Shown: positions 7,756 through 17,532, numbered from the stretch's first letter. The stretch is 64,000 nucleotides of DNA from an uncultured Verrucomicrobiales bacterium (GCA_937891465.1 CALAHF010000019.1:1-64000); one strand, 5' to 3'. Made by a program: numbers and translations. Notes: a model not told the origin generated them from the sequence alone.

Positions 7756-10020
7756 ATGAAATTGTTTTCGTCCGGCGTTTTTTTTGTGGCCTTGAGCCTG
7801 TCTACAGTAGCCCAAGATACGGAAAACCCGTGGCCGATCTTAAAGCCGGCAACAGACAAGACTCCGCTTCCAAATGCGAAGCCACTCACGCTTGATGGCG
7901 ATATTTCGCTGAAACTCGCTCAAGGTTGCGATCGTTTTCTCGACGCTCAAATTGATGCTGCGGCAAAAAACCGGCCGAAGCCCAGCCGGGAGAATTTAGT
8001 AAAACTACTCGGTCTCAATCGGGATCAACGAGCAAAAAACGGCCTGCTCGAAGTCTACAGCGTGCAAACGGCTCAGCGTGCGATTGCTGATGATCTGGAA
8101 GTGTATCACGTCCGCTGGCTGGCATTTGGCGACGTTCACGGGGATGGATTGCTCCTCGTTCCGAAAGGAAAAGCGAATCCGATTGTGGCGGATGTGATTG
8201 CGATTCCGGACGCTGGTGAAACACCTGAAGATATTGCCGGATTGGGAAAATCGGGAAACCCGTTCGCACTGGAAATGGCTTTATCGGGATGCCGTGTCCT
8301 TGTGCCGACTGCGATCAATCGCGAGGAGAATTCTTATAAAATGACGAATCGGGAATGGCTTCACCGTCCCTCATTCATTCTTGGACGAACTCTGATTGGC
8401 TACGAACTCCACAAAATATTCTCAGGAATCGATTGCCTGAAAAGCACTCAGGGAGAGGCTCCACGAAAAGTAGGCGTCATCGGTCGAGGCGAAGGCGGGC
8501 TGCTGGCTCTTTATGCCGGGGCACTTGATGAACGAATCGATACAACTTGCGTGGCGGGCTATTTCGGCGAGCGCGAAAGGTTGTGGGATGAACCCGCTGA
8601 ACACACTGTTTTTGGATTGGTCAGGGATTTTGGCGATGCAGAGATAGCGAGTTTGATTGCGCCTCGAACGCTGATCATTGGGAATGTTGCTGGCCCTGAT
8701 TTTGTGTTTCGCCCCGATGAAAAGGGAAATCCAGAGAACGTCACTGACAAATACACTCCAAAAAAAGGGAAACCCGGGAAGTTTCAAATCCACAATCCCG
8801 TTGCAGAGTTCGGCCGAATTCAGAATCGTGAAAACGCTAAAATCACAACGGAACCAGCTGCCGAATTCGCAAAGGCATTAATTAAAACCCCACGACCGAT
8901 CCCTGCCGATTTCGCATTCCATAAAATCTATCCCGATCCCGAAGGCCACGACCTCATTGCCGAACGCCACGCCGTTCAAGTCGCCGAGATTGTTCGTCAC
9001 AATCAGATCGCTCTCGTCAATTCAGCAGCAGAACGCGAAACCTATTTCAAAGATCTGAAAACAGGAAGCAACGAGGAATTCGAAAAAACCATTGAACCCT
9101 ATCGGGAGAAATTTCGCACCGAAGTCATTGGTGATTTTGGGTTAGATCGACTGCCTTTCAATGCTCGCTCGCGGAAATATGAAGAAGGCCCGAAAACAAT
9201 CAGCTACGAAATCGTACTCGATGTTTTTGATGATGTGATCGCTTATGGGATTTTGACCGTGCCAAAGGATTTTGATCTCACGAGCGGTGAAAAGCGGCCG
9301 GTTGTGGTTTGCCAACATGGACTCGAAGGCTCTCCGCAAGACGTTATCGGCGAGCCAAAATACAAAGCATACAAAGCGTTTGCGACTCGGTTGGCTGAAC
9401 GTGGCTTCATCACATTTGCCCCACAGAACAATTACAAATATTTCGACCTGTTCCGGATTCAGCAATTCAAAGCGCAATCAATCGGCAAGACACTGTTTTC
9501 GATCATTGTCCCGTCGCATCAGCAAATGACCGATTGGCTCACGGAACAACCGTTCGTCGATGGCGATCGAATCGCATTTTACGGGCTGAGCTATGGGGGA
9601 AAATCAGCCATGCGCATTCCGCCTCTCGTCGATAACTACTGCCTCTCAATTTGCTCGGCCGACTTTAACGAATGGGTCTGGAAAAACGCCGCGACCGATG
9701 CGCGTTCACTTAGATACAGCTATGCTAACAAGGGCGAATACGAGATTTTTGAATGGAATCTGGGCGGCACCTTCAACTACGCTGAGATGGCTTATCTAAT
9801 CGCTCCACGGCCTTTCATGGTTGAGCGGGGCCACTTCGACGGCGTCGCTCCCGATGAGAAAGTGGGCCACGAATTTGGTAAAGTCCGCCGCCTTTATAAC
9901 GCAAAACTCGGCATCGGCGATCGCTGCGAAATCGAATGGTTCGTCGGCCCCCATTCGATCAATGCCGATGGAACCTACAAATTCCTCCACAAACATTTGA
10001 ACTGGCCGGAACCGAAGTGA
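7756..10020 (+). CDS. Exported double alpha/beta hydrolase (acetyl-xylan-esterase-like)
   Basis: A 754-residue protein with a signal peptide at about 1-20. It carries two alpha/beta hydrolase-like halves. The C-terminal half (about 470-750) is complete: the strand VVVCQHGLEGSP, nucleophile Ser612 in GLSYGG and a candidate catalytic His733 in VGPHSINADG. It resembles the acetyl-xylan/cephalosporin esterase and dienelactone hydrolase families. The N-terminal half (about 100-330) has the same fold signals, but its nucleophile elbow reads GRGEGG, with Glu246 where Ser is expected, so it is probably non-catalytic. The likely role is secreted deacylation of plant or algal polysaccharide; the substrate is not known. 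Confidence 0.8.
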   Translation: MKLFSSGVFFVALSLSTVAQDTENPWPILKPATDKTPLPNAKPLTLDGDISLKLAQGCDRFLDAQIDAAAKNRPKPSRENLVKLLGLNRDQRAKNGLLEVYSVQTAQRAIADDLEVYHVRWLAFGDVHGDGLLLVPKGKANPIVADVIAIPDAGETPEDIAGLGKSGNPFALEMALSGCRVLVPTAINREENSYKMTNREWLHRPSFILGRTLIGYELHKIFSGIDCLKSTQGEAPRKVGVIGRGEGGLLALYAGALDERIDTTCVAGYFGERERLWDEPAEHTVFGLVRDFGDAEIASLIAPRTLIIGNVAGPDFVFRPDEKGNPENVTDKYTPKKGKPGKFQIHNPVAEFGRIQNRENAKITTEPAAEFAKALIKTPRPIPADFAFHKIYPDPEGHDLIAERHAVQVAEIVRHNQIALVNSAAERETYFKDLKTGSNEEFEKTIEPYREKFRTEVIGDFGLDRLPFNARSRKYEEGPKTISYEIVLDVFDDVIAYGILTVPKDFDLTSGEKRPVVVCQHGLEGSPQDVIGEPKYKAYKAFATRLAERGFITFAPQNNYKYFDLFRIQQFKAQSIGKTLFSIIVPSHQQMTDWLTEQPFVDGDRIAFYGLSYGGKSAMRIPPLVDNYCLSICSADFNEWVWKNAATDARSLRYSYANKGEYEIFEWNLGGTFNYAEMAYLIAPRPFMVERGHFDGVAPDEKVGHEFGKVRRLYNAKLGIGDRCEIEWFVGPHSINADGTYKFLHKHLNWPEPK

Positions 10021-10077
10021 ATCGCTTTGCGGAAAGAAATCGTTCGGCTACGTTGAGTCGAAGCTGAATTCAAACGA

Positions 10078-10566
10078 GTGACCACACGCCCACAAAATCG
10101 CGGCTTTTCGCTGCTCGAAATCGTCATAACCATGATGTTGCTGATGATCGTGTTTACGCTAGCCGCCGTCAGTTTGAAAGGCGTCAACCGCGAGCGCGAA
10201 CTTGCGGAACCTGTTCTCGAATTGCAGAAGCTGGCAAAAAAAGCGTCTCGCTCCGCTGCGACCCAACGCAATCGTTTCGTCCTTCGAATGCTGCCCCGCA
10301 ACGTGACGGCCTATCAAACGGGCGCTAAGGGAAAAGTCGTCGAAATCAGTAAAGTCCGTTTTTCACCTGAAGTGAGATTTTTGATCCGCCCTTGGGGAAC
10401 AAAAAAATGGATCGAACCGGAAAAAAGCTATGACTGGGTTTTTGATTCCAGCGGCTTGTGCGAACCGCTCAGCGTCCGTTTCGAAATGGGCCGCTCGTTT
10501 TACAATGTTGAATTTGATCCCCTCACCGGCGGTGTTGCTGATGAGGAAATGATGGTGCTGGATTGA
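10078..10566 (+). CDS. Type II secretion / type IV pilin-like pseudopilin (GspH-like)
   Basis: 162 residues starting at GTG. The N-terminus is a class III prepilin signal: a short basic leader, then RGFSLLEIVITMM with cleavage after Gly9, Phe10 as the N-methylated residue and Glu14 at position +5, followed by the hydrophobic helix. Length and the C-terminal beta-rich part fit a GspH/minor pseudopilin. There is no secretion operon around it, so it is an orphan here, as is common in this group. A repeat unit begins 12 nt after its stop. Confidence 0.8.
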   Translation: MTTRPQNRGFSLLEIVITMMLLMIVFTLAAVSLKGVNRERELAEPVLELQKLAKKASRSAATQRNRFVLRMLPRNVTAYQTGAKGKVVEISKVRFSPEVRFLIRPWGTKKWIEPEKSYDWVFDSSGLCEPLSVRFEMGRSFYNVEFDPLTGGVADEEMMVLD

Positions 10567-10578
10567 AAACCGCTTTCA

Positions 10579-10621
10579 CGAACCAACCCTATCGATTCGC
10601 CAAACCAACCCTGTTCATTCG
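10579..10621. repeat. 43-bp palindromic repeat R3
   Basis: A complete 43-bp unit with both loops reading ACCCT (CGAACCAACCCTATCGATTC, then AACCAACCCTGTTCATTCG). The two halves are thus in direct orientation with a ~22-nt period rather than head to head. It lies 25 nt upstream of the uxaE start codon. Confidence 0.9.
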
Positions 10622-10646
10622 TGAAATCCGTGCTTAAATCGACGGC

Positions 10647-11861
10647 ATGTTGATCATCGGAAAATACTCGTTTGGAATGGGAGATCGCTTTGCCCATCAG
10701 GGTGTGGCGCAGCTTCGGGCATGCGCGCTGGCGAAATCGGAATTGGGAGTGGATATCGTTCCAGTTTGGAATAAATCTCATCGTGAGCACACTACAATTG
10801 GTTCGGAGCCGATCAGCACAAGGATTGCAGCAGACGCCGCTGTCGCCGAATTAAAATGGACAGCCCCTCACTTTGTTGACGCCGATCACATCAATCTCGA
10901 CACGGTGGATCACTACACTGGGTTCGCTGATTTTTTCACGATCGACGTTGCTGATTCAATTGGTGAACAGCCGAATCCGGAATCAGTCGCAGTGTTTATC
11001 GAAAAGCATCCCGAGTTGGTCGAAGAGTTTGGAAAGGACACCGTGCAAGCCTGCGCAAATCAATTTTTGCTTGCGGTTCAGAAAGCGGGTGAAATTTATC
11101 GCCATATCAAAGAGGCCAAAGGCGGCGACAATTTTGTGACGGAGGTTTCGATGGATGAAACGGATTCCCCACAGACGCCGCCGGAATTGTTGATCATTCT
11201 CGCAGCGATCGCCGACGAAGAAATTCCCGTGCAAACCATCGCTCCGAAGTTCACGGGCCGTTTTAATAAAGGCGTCGATTATGTGGGCGACGTCGAGCAA
11301 TTCGAAAAGGAATTCAACGATGACCTTGCCGTGATCAAACGGGCAATCGCTGCCTATGGCTTGCCGGAAAATTTAAAACTCAGTGTGCATTCCGGAAGTG
11401 ACAAATTTTCGATCTACGGCCCGATTTCAAAAGCGCTGAAGGAAACCGGTGCAGGAATTCATTTGAAAACCGCCGGCACAACCTGGCTGGAAGAATTGAT
11501 CGGACTCGCCGCTGCGGGTGGTGAAGGTTTGCAGCTTGCAAAGGATGTTTACCGCGAAGCGCTCGCGAATGCGTATGCCCTGTGCGCGCCGTATGCGTCG
11601 GTTATCGACATTGATACTGCTCAACTTCCATCCGCTGACGAGGTCGATGGCTGGTCTTCGGAACAATACCAAAATTCGCTGCGTCACGATCAATCCATTG
11701 CTAAATTCAATCCGCACGTTCGACAGCTGCTGCACGTGGGTTACAAAGTCGCGGCCCGGATGGGAGATCGCTATTTGAATTTGCTGAAAGAATGCGAAGC
11801 CGTTGTTGCGAAGAACGTAACGGAAAACCTTTTCGAGCGTCATCTGAAGCGCTTGTTCTGA
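10647..11861 (+). CDS. uxaE: Tagaturonate epimerase UxaE
   Basis: Epimerises D-tagaturonate and D-fructuronate in the hexuronate (galacturonate/glucuronate) pathway; a cytosolic metal-dependent enzyme. The 404-residue protein matches the UxaE family over its full length, with the N-terminal MGDRFAHQG segment, HFVDADHINLDTVD, MDETDSPQTPPELL, the metal-site region APKFTGRFNKGVDYVGD, HSGSDKFSIY and a C-terminal HVGYKVAARMGDRY. It is the only classical uronate-pathway gene here and suggests growth on pectin- or alginate-like uronates. It starts 25 nt after repeat R3 and overlaps the next gene by 1 nt, which points to coupled translation. Confidence 0.88.
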   Translation: MLIIGKYSFGMGDRFAHQGVAQLRACALAKSELGVDIVPVWNKSHREHTTIGSEPISTRIAADAAVAELKWTAPHFVDADHINLDTVDHYTGFADFFTIDVADSIGEQPNPESVAVFIEKHPELVEEFGKDTVQACANQFLLAVQKAGEIYRHIKEAKGGDNFVTEVSMDETDSPQTPPELLIILAAIADEEIPVQTIAPKFTGRFNKGVDYVGDVEQFEKEFNDDLAVIKRAIAAYGLPENLKLSVHSGSDKFSIYGPISKALKETGAGIHLKTAGTTWLEELIGLAAAGGEGLQLAKDVYREALANAYALCAPYASVIDIDTAQLPSADEVDGWSSEQYQNSLRHDQSIAKFNPHVRQLLHVGYKVAARMGDRYLNLLKECEAVVAKNVTENLFERHLKRLF

Positions 11862-12673
11862 TGGCTGCCCCCTCCCCTTCCGAGTTCGTGTTTTCGACCG
11901 AATCTGCGATTTGGGAAGTGAATAGTCGCTGGACGGGAATGGTGTTCGGTCCGGCTGCTGCCATTTTGCAGATTGCCCATCCCAAGGTCGCTCATGGAGT
12001 GGCACGTCACAGCAACTTCAAATCAGATGCGTTGGGACGACTGACGCGAACCCTCGCTGACGTGAATAGCATCGCGTTTGGAACGTGGGGGGAAGCTGAA
12101 GCCACGAAGAAGCGGCTGTTTGAAATGCATTCCAAAGTCCGGGGCACTTCGGACGGCGGAGTCTCGTATCATGCACTCGATCAGGATTTACTCGTGTGGG
12201 TTTTGGCAACGTTAGTGATGGCTTCAGTCCAGGGATACGAGCTGGTTTACGGCGCTATGAGCGAGAAACAAAAAGAACTCTTCCTTCAGGACATGGTGAC
12301 AATGGGACAGTTCTTTGGCATAAGCGACAGCGTTGATGGCCGAACCTCCAATTGGGCTGCTTTCGAAAATTACTACAACGGAATGATCGATGGCGATCTC
12401 CTCGGGAGCGATCCCATTTGCGGAGAGCTGGCCCGGTATCTGGTGAAACCCCAAGATAGCCTCACCGTTCGCTTGCTTGGCCACGCCGTCGATTTCGTTC
12501 CCATCGAAACGCTGCCCGCCCAGCTTTTGGGAACGTTGACATTGAAATCGACACGCGCTTCTCGTGCGAAAATAAGAGCCTTTGAAACAACGTTCCCCGC
12601 GATTTTTAAAAGCCTTCCCGAAAAGCGAAAGTATTACGATCGCTCGAGGGCACGATGCTTTGAAGGGAAATAA
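11861..12673 (+). CDS. DUF2236 / MpaB-family oxygenase-like protein
   Basis: 270 residues. The ATG overlaps the uxaE stop codon (TGATG), so this start is preferred over longer versions. The sequence carries the DUF2236 pattern: SAIWEVNSRW and GPAAAILQIAHPKVAHGVARH near the start, then RTLADVNSIAFGTWGEA and ALDQDLLVWVLATLV. The family includes the fungal oxygenase MpaB and latex-clearing protein Lcp, where the His residues bind heme or metal. The function here is unknown; coupling to uxaE is unexpected for the family. The stop lies 5 nt from the convergent end of the PanE-like gene. Confidence 0.8.
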   Translation: MAAPSPSEFVFSTESAIWEVNSRWTGMVFGPAAAILQIAHPKVAHGVARHSNFKSDALGRLTRTLADVNSIAFGTWGEAEATKKRLFEMHSKVRGTSDGGVSYHALDQDLLVWVLATLVMASVQGYELVYGAMSEKQKELFLQDMVTMGQFFGISDSVDGRTSNWAAFENYYNGMIDGDLLGSDPICGELARYLVKPQDSLTVRLLGHAVDFVPIETLPAQLLGTLTLKSTRASRAKIRAFETTFPAIFKSLPEKRKYYDRSRARCFEGK

Positions 12674-12678
12674 TGGTT

Positions 12679-13590
12679 TCAGCGAACTGCTCGAATCTCA
12701 TCATACAGCTTCGCCAGCTCCGGCATCTCCGCCCCTTTCCGGGTTCCCAACCGCAAAGGCTCTCCCCAGATTGCTTCGACTTCTACCGGACGATCAGCGA
12801 GAAAATCAAGAAGGCTCGACGGCTTGTAATCAGTCATCGGATAAGTTCGCTCGATGTTTTCTTCGATGAATGAATCAGGGATTTCGTATCCGAACAACGC
12901 AGCCGTTTCCACGATTTCGAGCATCAGCGCGCGCGTTCGACGATGCAGCTCGGGATTAGCCAAAATCTGCCCGACATGAATACCGCCAGCGGCAATCGCA
13001 AGCCCATTAAACGGAACATTCCAAACGAGCTTTCTCCATCGGCCGAGCCCGAGGTCCGGTTGAATTTTGCATTCGATTTTTGCAGCGTGAAACAGATCGC
13101 GAATCTTCTGAGCACGTTGGGTTTCGCCTCTAAAATGAAACTCGCCCATCTCGATGAGGCCGTGACCAATGTGTCGGATGACGCCGGGAGCGATGCGATT
13201 CAAGCACACAAAACAAAGCCCTCCGAGAATGCGTTTGGCACCGAAAAGACCACCCAACTGATCTTCATTTCCAAGTCCGTTCTGCAAGGTAAGGATTGCA
13301 GTTTCGTCATGAAGCAACGGCTGAATGAGTTTTTCAAAGACAGAATTATCGGTCGCTTTCAGCGCAACGATGACAAGATCGGCCGGCCCAATCTCTTCCG
13401 TGGCCGCATGGCAATTCACGGACGGAAGATGAACGTCGCCCCGCGTTTCGCTTTTTAGAAAAAGTCCATCGCTGCTAACCCTATCCAGATCGGCCCGCAT
13501 CAGGAAATGAACCTCACACTCCCCAGTGAGCGCAAGATTTCCTCCATAAAATGAGCCGACCGCTCCGGAACCAATGATTGCGATTTTCAT
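12679..13590 (-). CDS. panE: 2-dehydropantoate 2-reductase family protein
   Basis: NADPH-dependent reductase of the ApbA/PanE family, which makes pantoate for CoA synthesis. The 303 residues begin with the Rossmann motif IAIIGSGAVGSFYG. The middle shows LTLQNGLGNED, and the RWRKLVWNVPFNGLAI segment carries the catalytic Lys region. The C-terminal domain contains YKPSSLLDFLADRPVEVEAIWGE, the usual substrate-binding stretch. Several paralogues of this family act on other 2-keto acids, so the pantoate role is likely but not certain. The gene is convergent with the DUF2236 gene and divergent from the gene at 13716. Confidence 0.85.
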   Translation of the reverse strand: MKIAIIGSGAVGSFYGGNLALTGECEVHFLMRADLDRVSSDGLFLKSETRGDVHLPSVNCHAATEEIGPADLVIVALKATDNSVFEKLIQPLLHDETAILTLQNGLGNEDQLGGLFGAKRILGGLCFVCLNRIAPGVIRHIGHGLIEMGEFHFRGETQRAQKIRDLFHAAKIECKIQPDLGLGRWRKLVWNVPFNGLAIAAGGIHVGQILANPELHRRTRALMLEIVETAALFGYEIPDSFIEENIERTYPMTDYKPSSLLDFLADRPVEVEAIWGEPLRLGTRKGAEMPELAKLYDEIRAVR

Positions 13591-13715
13591 GCGGATGGGT
13601 AAGGCAAATTTCGGGGGAGCGAAAATAGAAAGTCCGTTCGGAATCCCTGAATACGTGACGACTTTTATATCGTCTGAGGCTTGTTTTCCCGCTCCGGATT
13701 TGCAAGCATCCTAGA

Positions 13716-16250
13716 ATGAAATCCCCGCTTATATGGGCGGCCTGTGCGGTCGCTGTTTTTTCGTTTTCTACAAATATCAATGCTGCTGAAGCTATCGAAA
13801 TCGGAAGAGACAATTTTGATCTGTTGCCAGCCGGAAAAGAAGCGGATGGAGTTGTGGGCGATTTTCTGCTGCGAAATGACAAGATCGAAGTGGTAATTTC
13901 GGGCGACCTTCCGCTCCGACGTCCGAACATGGGCGGATTTTATGGAAACGGGAATCACACGCCCGGTGTTATTTACGATCTGACAAAACGAGGTGAGAAC
14001 AATGATCAGATTACGATTTTCACTCCCTGTGGCCAAAAGGGCGATGTAAATTATGTCCGCATTATAGAGAACGGTTCGGAAGGACGGGCAATCATTGAAA
14101 CGATGACCTCGACAGCGAAATCGGGAACGCTTTTTCGTCAGCATCAATACATCCTCGAGGACGGCTGGGATGGCGTTTTGATCATCACGACGTTGCGAAA
14201 CGAAAGCGGACAAAAGCAGATCACAAGTGTTGCCGATGCATGGACTCAAATGCGATCAAAAGGCAGCATGAATGGGATTCAGTGGGCTGATGCCATTGAT
14301 CCAGACGACAAATGCGGATACGCCTACGCTTGGGTTAAAGAAGAAGGCGTCACCGAGCAACCGAAAGGCCGCGACCTTGAATTGAATGTCGGCGATACAG
14401 TGACTTACGCGCGATTTTTGGCAGTTGGGGATTCGCCAGCGGAAGCCGTCGGAATGGTTTCGGCACGCCGAGATGCAGCTCAGACCGGCAAAGTTCGGGG
14501 AGTTATTCTGGATGAAGCAGGCAAAGGAATCATTACGGGCCGTGTTTTGATGGGAGAGAAGAAAGTCCCCGCGTATCCTGACAAAGACGGAAAGATCGCC
14601 ATCAATTTTCCGGTCGGTGAGCATGAGCTTTCGCTCGAAGACATCGGACGCGAAACCCAGAACTCAATTGCCGTAGTTCGGCCGACTCAAGCAGGCGATA
14701 AAGAAAACCAGCCGGCTCTTTTTGATGTCGCGCTTTCCAAACAAGCAGCGGTTGCCCTAACCGTTCGCGACAAAAACGGCGTCAGCATTCCGTGTAAAGT
14801 TCAGTTCAATCCGATCGAAGGAACGGCAAAACCCAATCTTGGACCAACAGATCGGGCTCATGGTTGTGTTGATCAATGGCACTCAGCGCATGGCGATTTT
14901 CGAGTACCACTGCCACCGGGGAAATACGAAGTCATCGTAACACACGGACCTGAATTCTCTCATCACAAGCAGGTAATCGATTTGAAAGCGGGGGCAGAGA
15001 TCGCGATTGCAGCCAACCTGAAACGCCTCATCGACACGACGGGTTGGATTTCGGCAGACTATCACAATCACTCCACGCCCAGTGGCGACAACGTGTGTGG
15101 AACGGACGATCGGTTGATCAATCTCGCAGCAGAACACATCGAGTTTGCGCCAACCACGGAGCACAACCGGATTTATGATTGGGAACCACACATCACGCGA
15201 CTGAAATTGACCCCGTTTTTGAAGACGGTTGTGGGAATGGAGCTGACCGGAAGCGGCGCTCATTTCAATACATTTCCACTGAAGGCAGACCCAACCAAGC
15301 AAGATGGTGGCGCTCCAGTTTGGCAAAAAGATCCACGCTTGAATGCGATCGTTCTTCGAAATTTTCAGGGAGCGGAGCCGGATCGTTGGGTTCATGTTAA
15401 TCACCCCGATATGTCCGAAAACTTCATCGACTGGGATCGCGACGGCCGAGCTGACGGCGGCTACGCCTATTTTGGAAAACTGTTAGACGGGCTTGAATCG
15501 CAAAATTATCGGAACTCGGAAATTCTCGCGCCGGCGCCTTTTACGATTGGAAAGACGCGGGGAGGACTTGGCTCAAAGGTAAACCTCGTTCGCGAATTTA
15601 TTTGGCTACAGCTTTTGAATCAAGGCATGACGGTTTGGGGAATCGCCGTCTCGGACGCCCATCATGTTCACGGAAATGGTGTCGGTGGATGGCGGACGTA
15701 TGTGCCGAGCAAGACTGACGATCCTGCAAAGGTCGACTGGCGCGAAATGACACGACATTCAAAAGCGGGTCGGATGATTGTGAGTTCCGGCCCTTACCTC
15801 GAAGTGCAAACCGAAAGCGGCATCATCGCTGGTGGTCATGATCGGGTTTCTGAAACGTTGAATTTGAAAGTTAAAGTTCAGTGCACCGATTGGCTCGACA
15901 TTGATCGCGTTCAAATTCTGGTGAACAGCCGTCAGGTGCCAGAGCTAAATTTCACGCGCGAAAAAAATGCGGCAATGTTCACAGACGGCGTTGTGAAATT
16001 TGATCACACCATCCCTATCGCGCTCAGTCAGGATGCACACATCATTGTGGTGGCAACAGGTGAGAATTCGACGCTGAAAACCGGTTTTGGGAGCAGCGCG
16101 CAGTCATCCAATCATCCGACCGCTTATAACAATCCTATTTTTGTGGACGTCGATGGAGGTGGCTTCACGCCCAATTATGACACCCTCGGGTTTGATCTCC
16201 CGACGTCGAAATTGAGCGTTGAACGTGTTCAAAAATTACTCGGCGAGTGA
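13716..16250 (+). CDS. Exported CehA/McbA-family PHP metallohydrolase
   Basis: An 844-residue secreted protein with a signal peptide (about 1-24, cleavage near INA). An N-terminal beta-rich region (about 25-430) precedes a PHP-type metal site: DYHNHSTPSGDN at about 448-459, TTEHNRIYDW, and VSDAHHVHGNGVGG near 650. These motifs define the CehA/McbA family (named for carbaryl hydrolase relatives), whose members in this phylum are mostly of unknown substrate. A phosphoesterase or ester/amide hydrolase role in the periplasm is likely. Its stop lies 1 nt from the convergent end of the MFS gene. Confidence 0.8.
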   Translation: MKSPLIWAACAVAVFSFSTNINAAEAIEIGRDNFDLLPAGKEADGVVGDFLLRNDKIEVVISGDLPLRRPNMGGFYGNGNHTPGVIYDLTKRGENNDQITIFTPCGQKGDVNYVRIIENGSEGRAIIETMTSTAKSGTLFRQHQYILEDGWDGVLIITTLRNESGQKQITSVADAWTQMRSKGSMNGIQWADAIDPDDKCGYAYAWVKEEGVTEQPKGRDLELNVGDTVTYARFLAVGDSPAEAVGMVSARRDAAQTGKVRGVILDEAGKGIITGRVLMGEKKVPAYPDKDGKIAINFPVGEHELSLEDIGRETQNSIAVVRPTQAGDKENQPALFDVALSKQAAVALTVRDKNGVSIPCKVQFNPIEGTAKPNLGPTDRAHGCVDQWHSAHGDFRVPLPPGKYEVIVTHGPEFSHHKQVIDLKAGAEIAIAANLKRLIDTTGWISADYHNHSTPSGDNVCGTDDRLINLAAEHIEFAPTTEHNRIYDWEPHITRLKLTPFLKTVVGMELTGSGAHFNTFPLKADPTKQDGGAPVWQKDPRLNAIVLRNFQGAEPDRWVHVNHPDMSENFIDWDRDGRADGGYAYFGKLLDGLESQNYRNSEILAPAPFTIGKTRGGLGSKVNLVREFIWLQLLNQGMTVWGIAVSDAHHVHGNGVGGWRTYVPSKTDDPAKVDWREMTRHSKAGRMIVSSGPYLEVQTESGIIAGGHDRVSETLNLKVKVQCTDWLDIDRVQILVNSRQVPELNFTREKNAAMFTDGVVKFDHTIPIALSQDAHIIVVATGENSTLKTGFGSSAQSSNHPTAYNNPIFVDVDGGGFTPNYDTLGFDLPTSKLSVERVQKLLGE

Positions 16251-16251
16251 T

Positions 16252-17466
16252 TCATTCTTCACTGACCTCGTTGAAACGCCCCATCATCAGGGCTCCCGAA
16301 ACCAGCCCTAACAAAGCCATTCCAACCCAGAGAACATTTGGCGCGCTTTTGTAAAGAAGCAGCCCCGCGCCCGGTGAAATGGCGTGTCCAAGATTCCATG
16401 TCAGACCGACGGCTGCGTTGTAGCGACCGCGCATCTTTTCTGGTGCGAGTTCTGCGACATAGGCTCCGGAAACCGGCATCGAAATCATTTCCCCGAGTGT
16501 GAATACAAGAACGGCGACCACGATCATGACCCAGCCATTTGCGAAACCACACAGCGAGACGCCAACGCCACAGAGCAAAAATCCCAGAGCAATCACGTGA
16601 CGCGGATTGCGCTTTCGGCCGAGCTGGCTGATTGGCAATTCCAAAAACGCTATGAGCAATCCATTCCCCGCCATTATCCAGCCGTAAACGGATTTCGGAT
16701 ATCCCAGATCGATGATCAACAACGCGCCCGAGCTACCCCATTGAAAGAATGAAGACACGGCGAGGAGGTTTGCAAAAAAGAACAACACGAAACGCCGGTT
16801 CCCCAGCATATCGCGCAACGCGGGTGCCCATCGACTCATCTTCGCCGTGGTGCGAAGTCCATGCGGCAGCAGAAAAAACGCGATGATCCCGTAGGTCACC
16901 GAGGTGATGAAATCGCCAATAAAGAGCCATTTGTATCCAATCTCAGCGAGGAAACCGCCTGCAGCCATCCCGCAGGCAAAACCAAGATTGATGGCCCACC
17001 TGACTACGCCGTAGGCAGTGACACGACGATCCGCTGGAACGACATCAGCCAGCAATGAACTGGCCGCAGGGTGATACATCCCGTGGGTCAGGCCAGAGAA
17101 AAAGACCGCCACGAGCAACAGCGGATAAGTGTCTGCCTGCCACAAAAACAGCATCGAAATACCACCGCTGATGAGAGCCAGTGACATCGTATTCTTCCGC
17201 CCCATCAGATCCGAAAGGCGTCCACCGGCAATCATGGCGCCGATCCCGCCGATGGCCCAGATAACAAAAACCCACGCGATCCGCCCGACCGAATAGCCGG
17301 ATTCGTTCAAGTAGAGTGTGAGAAACGGAACCACAAACGTTCCGAATCGGTGAATGAAGACACCAATAAAAATGACCCAGACGACACGCGGGAGTGCACG
17401 AACCTGCTGAGCCAATGTTTCGTTGGCAATGCTATCCGGCGGGTCGGTAGAATTGGGTGGTTTCAT
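16252..17466 (-). CDS. MFS transporter
   Basis: 404 residues with about twelve hydrophobic membrane segments. The loop after the second segment carries the MFS motif GGRLSDLMGRKN, and a matching region appears near ISQLGRKRNPRH in the second half. It is similar to drug-efflux or general sugar/organic-acid permeases; the substrate cannot be inferred. It lies downstream of menB but is separated from it by a terminator and about 300 bp, so it is probably a separate transcript. Confidence 0.85.
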   Translation of the reverse strand: MKPPNSTDPPDSIANETLAQQVRALPRVVWVIFIGVFIHRFGTFVVPFLTLYLNESGYSVGRIAWVFVIWAIGGIGAMIAGGRLSDLMGRKNTMSLALISGGISMLFLWQADTYPLLLVAVFFSGLTHGMYHPAASSLLADVVPADRRVTAYGVVRWAINLGFACGMAAGGFLAEIGYKWLFIGDFITSVTYGIIAFFLLPHGLRTTAKMSRWAPALRDMLGNRRFVLFFFANLLAVSSFFQWGSSGALLIIDLGYPKSVYGWIMAGNGLLIAFLELPISQLGRKRNPRHVIALGFLLCGVGVSLCGFANGWVMIVVAVLVFTLGEMISMPVSGAYVAELAPEKMRGRYNAAVGLTWNLGHAISPGAGLLLYKSAPNVLWVGMALLGLVSGALMMGRFNEVSEE

Positions 17467-17495
17467 TATGGGATTTTGTTGTCGGGTGAAAACAA

Positions 17496-17531
17496 AAAGC
17501 CCCGCTCGCTTTTGAAGACGAACGGGGCTTT
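17496..17531 (-). terminator. Rho-independent terminator downstream of menB
   Basis: AAAGCCCCG (17496-17504) and CGGGGCTTT (17523-17531) form a perfect 9-bp stem. On the minus strand the stem is followed by TTTTTGTTTTC-like T-rich sequence, so it would stop leftward transcripts from menB before the MFS gene. Confidence 0.75.
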
Positions 17532-17532
17532 A

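Noticed and set aside
13475-13497. Repeat-like string AACCCTATCCAGATCGG inside panE
   Set aside because: Lacks the paired arms and spacing of the unit; normal coding sequence for the family.
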